Shown here: piece after piece, positions 5,579 to 7,070 of the stretch
How positions within the stretch are numbered: the stretch's first letter is position 1
Layout of the letters: each line of letters begins with the position of its first letter
DNA from: an uncultured Muribaculum sp.
GTDB lineage: Bacteria; Bacteroidota; Bacteroidia; Bacteroidales; Muribaculaceae
Length of the DNA stretch: 7,070 nt
Reading direction: 5' to 3'
Assembly (NCBI GenBank): GCA_947573015.1
Contig: CANPDS010000136.1
Span: 1-7,070, forward strand
Notes under the pieces: generated by a model
The model's input: only the letters and a program-made list of their open reading frames with translations
What the model was told of the DNA's origin: nothing
The model's database searches: none
Translations under genes and position numbers: made by a program

Positions 5579-6859
5579 ATGGAAAGAGACAACGCCATCT
5601 TCGACATCATCGAGCGTGAGCATCAGCGTCAGCGCCATGGTATCGAGCTTATTGCTTCTGAAAACTTTGTCAGCGATCAGGTAATGCAGGCCATGGGTTC
5701 ATGCCTTACCAATAAATACGCCGAGGGTTACCCCGGCCACCGTTACTACGGTGGTTGTCAGGTGGTGGATGAGGCCGAGACAATCGCTATTGACCGTATC
5801 AAGAGCATCTTTGGTGCCGAGTATGCCAACGTGCAGCCCCATTCTGGCGCGCAGGCCAATATGGCTGTATTCATGGCGTGTCTCAAGCCCGGCGACAAGT
5901 TCCTCGGACTCAACCTTGCTCACGGTGGCCACCTTTCTCACGGTAGCCCTGTCAACTTCTCCGGCCTTATGTTCCAGGCTCTTGAATATAATGTGAAGGA
6001 AGACACCGGCCTCGTAGATTATGAGCAGATGGAGGAAGTGGCTCGCCGCGAACGTCCGAAGCTGATCATCGGAGGTGCCAGCGCCTATAGCCGCGAATGG
6101 GACTATGCTCGCATGCGTCGTCTCGCCGACGAGATCGGTGCGATATTCATGGTCGATATGGCTCACCCGGCAGGTCTTATCGCTGCCGGATTGCTCGACA
6201 ATCCATTGAAATATGCCCATATCGTCACCTCCACCACCCATAAGACTCTCCGTGGTCCCCGTGGCGGTATCATACTTCTGGGCAAAGACTTTGAGAATCC
6301 CTGGGGCAAAACCAATCCCAAGGGTGAGATCCGCAAGATGTCGGCACTGCTCGACTCGGCTGTGTTCCCCGGTGTTCAGGGTGGTCCGCTCGAACATGTC
6401 ATCGCTGCCAAGGCTGTGGCATTCGGTGAGGCACTCCAGCCAAGCTACCGCGACTATCAGGCTCAGGTGAAGAAAAATGCTGCCGTTATGGCTCAAGGCC
6501 TTATCGACAAGGGCTATAAGATCATCTCTGGCGGTACCGACAACCACTGCATGCTCGTAGATCTCCGCACCAAGTTCCCCGATCTTACCGGTAAGGTGGC
6601 TGAAAAGGTGCTTGTGGAGGCCGACATAACTGCCAATAAGAATATGGTGCCTTTCGACAGCCGCTCACCATTCCAGACCTCAGGTATACGCCTCGGTACA
6701 CCGGCCATCACCACACGTGGTGCCAAGGAAGACCTCATGGGCGACATTGTCGAGATGATCGACACCGTCCTTACCCACCACGACGATCCAAAGGTGATAG
6801 CAGCTGTCCGCGAGAAGGTCAACTCAACAATGGAGGGATATCCCATGTTCGCCTACTGA
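5579..6859 (+). CDS. glyA: Serine hydroxymethyltransferase
   Basis: GlyA is a cytoplasmic PLP enzyme that converts serine and tetrahydrofolate to glycine and 5,10-methylene-tetrahydrofolate, the main one-carbon source for thymidylate, purines and methionine. The 426-residue protein is of usual length. ELIASENF (23-30), KYAEGYPGHRYYGG (46-59), the PLP-contacting DMAHPAG (193-199), the Schiff-base lysine 222 in STTHKTLRGPRGG, FPGVQGGP (263-270) and SGIRLGTPAITTRG (368-381) are all intact, indicating an active enzyme. A segment rich in Lys/Pro (about 237-252) lies between the lysine region and FPGVQGG, as seen in Bacteroidetes homologues. The ATG at 5579 follows an A-rich, Shine-Dalgarno-free leader. 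It lies 94 bases after the flavin-reductase gene and is closed by a strong terminator. Confidence 0.97.
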   Translation: MERDNAIFDIIEREHQRQRHGIELIASENFVSDQVMQAMGSCLTNKYAEGYPGHRYYGGCQVVDEAETIAIDRIKSIFGAEYANVQPHSGAQANMAVFMACLKPGDKFLGLNLAHGGHLSHGSPVNFSGLMFQALEYNVKEDTGLVDYEQMEEVARRERPKLIIGGASAYSREWDYARMRRLADEIGAIFMVDMAHPAGLIAAGLLDNPLKYAHIVTSTTHKTLRGPRGGIILLGKDFENPWGKTNPKGEIRKMSALLDSAVFPGVQGGPLEHVIAAKAVAFGEALQPSYRDYQAQVKKNAAVMAQGLIDKGYKIISGGTDNHCMLVDLRTKFPDLTGKVAEKVLVEADITANKNMVPFDSRSPFQTSGIRLGTPAITTRGAKEDLMGDIVEMIDTVLTHHDDPKVIAAVREKVNSTMEGYPMFAY

Positions 6860-6917
6860 TACCGGCGGTGGAATCAACTTTTCACAACCTCTTGAGGTAA
6901 TTTTTAATACAGCATCG

Positions 6918-6961
6918 GAGGTCTGTTTAAAACGATTGTTTTAAACAGACCTCTTTTTTTT
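6918..6961 (+). terminator. Strong intrinsic terminator after glyA
   Basis: A perfect 16-bp stem (6918-6933 with 6938-6953) surrounds a GATT loop and is followed directly by eight T residues (6954-6961). The base of the stem is GAGGTCTG and its tip is A/T-rich. There is no matching A-run on the left, so it should act mainly on forward transcripts. It lies 58 bases after the glyA stop. Confidence 0.93.
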
Positions 6962-6989
6962 ATATTACCTGTCAAAATTCATATCTTTG
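6959..6989 (+). promoter_or_regulatory. Promoter for a gene beyond the right edge
   Basis: TATCTTTG at 6982-6989 fits TAnnTTTG exactly. TTTA at 6959-6962, formed by the end of the terminator T-run, lies 19 bases upstream in the -33 position. Transcription should begin near 6996, so the remaining 75 bases of the window would be the leader of the next gene, whose start is not visible. Confidence 0.6.
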
Positions 6990-6992
6990 TAT

Positions 6993-7013
6993 GCGGTATG
7001 CTCAAAATACCGT
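6993..7013 (+). other. Hairpin at the start of a downstream leader
   Basis: CGGTAT at 6994-6999 pairs with ATACCG at 7007-7012 around a seven-base loop, with a possible outer G-T pair. It would lie at or overlap the very 5' end of the transcript predicted from the 6982-6989 box. The rest of the window, 7014-7070, is A/T-rich with no recognisable gene or known riboswitch. Confidence 0.35.
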
Positions 7014-7070
7014 GGTAAGTAAGTCTTGAAAATTATTTTATACTATCCGGGTGCATAATTTCAGATGATT

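Noticed and set aside
5699..6547. 282-residue minus-strand ORF inside glyA
   Set aside because: Long, but fully antisense to an intact glyA with all catalytic motifs; a codon-bias shadow without family resemblance.
6887..6898. ACCTC/GAGGT palindrome followed by T-rich bases as a first glyA terminator
   Set aside because: Five pairs around a two-base gap cannot form a stable hairpin, and the strong terminator lies just downstream.
6991..7029. 12-codon ORF in the last leader as a regulatory leader peptide
   Set aside because: Its ATG lies upstream of the predicted transcription start and it has no run of regulatory codons.

Overview
The window looks like a chromosomal housekeeping segment of a Bacteroidota bacterium, most likely order Bacteroidales. 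Three things suggest this. Matches to the Bacteroidetes promoter pattern (a -33 T-rich/TTTG element, about 19-21 bases, then TAnnTTTG) precede several genes. The starts lack a well-placed Shine-Dalgarno sequence and often have A/T-rich leaders. The proteins (Bacteroidetes-type LptD, RhaM, PyrB, PyrI, flavin reductase and GlyA) have the character of that phylum. A gut family such as Muribaculaceae would fit the moderate GC and frequent ATA isoleucine codons, but this is inference. No mobile element, CRISPR array, tRNA or rRNA was found.

Layout. Bases 2-70 may be the end of an upstream gene (weak). Bases 71-237 are non-coding apart from the lptD promoter. Bases 238-2994 (+) encode an LptD-type outer-membrane LPS assembly protein. 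Convergent to it, with only two bases between the stop codons, is rhaM (L-rhamnose mutarotase, minus strand, start at 3371). A compact divergent promoter region (3372-3493) serves rhaM leftward and pyrB rightward. The forward operon is pyrB (3494-4420), pyrI (4448-4906) and a flavin-reductase-family gene that overlaps the pyrI stop by one base (4906-5484). A small hairpin and an A-rich leader separate it from glyA (5579-6859). A strong intrinsic terminator with a perfect 16-bp stem closes glyA (6918-6961). A new promoter at 6959-6989 points to a gene starting beyond the window.

How the genes relate. PyrB and PyrI form aspartate carbamoyltransferase, the committed step of pyrimidine synthesis. 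GlyA makes glycine and 5,10-methylene-tetrahydrofolate, the carbon donor for dTMP. The flavin reductase between them has no proven role here; a link to flavin chemistry in nucleotide synthesis is conjecture. LptD and RhaM are separate functions (envelope biogenesis; deoxysugar use).

There is no sign of a wholly new system. The points most worth checking are the LptD cysteine pattern and charged insert, a 23-base near-repeat straddling the pyrB start, substitutions in the PyrI effector pocket, and the pyrI/flavin-reductase coupling.
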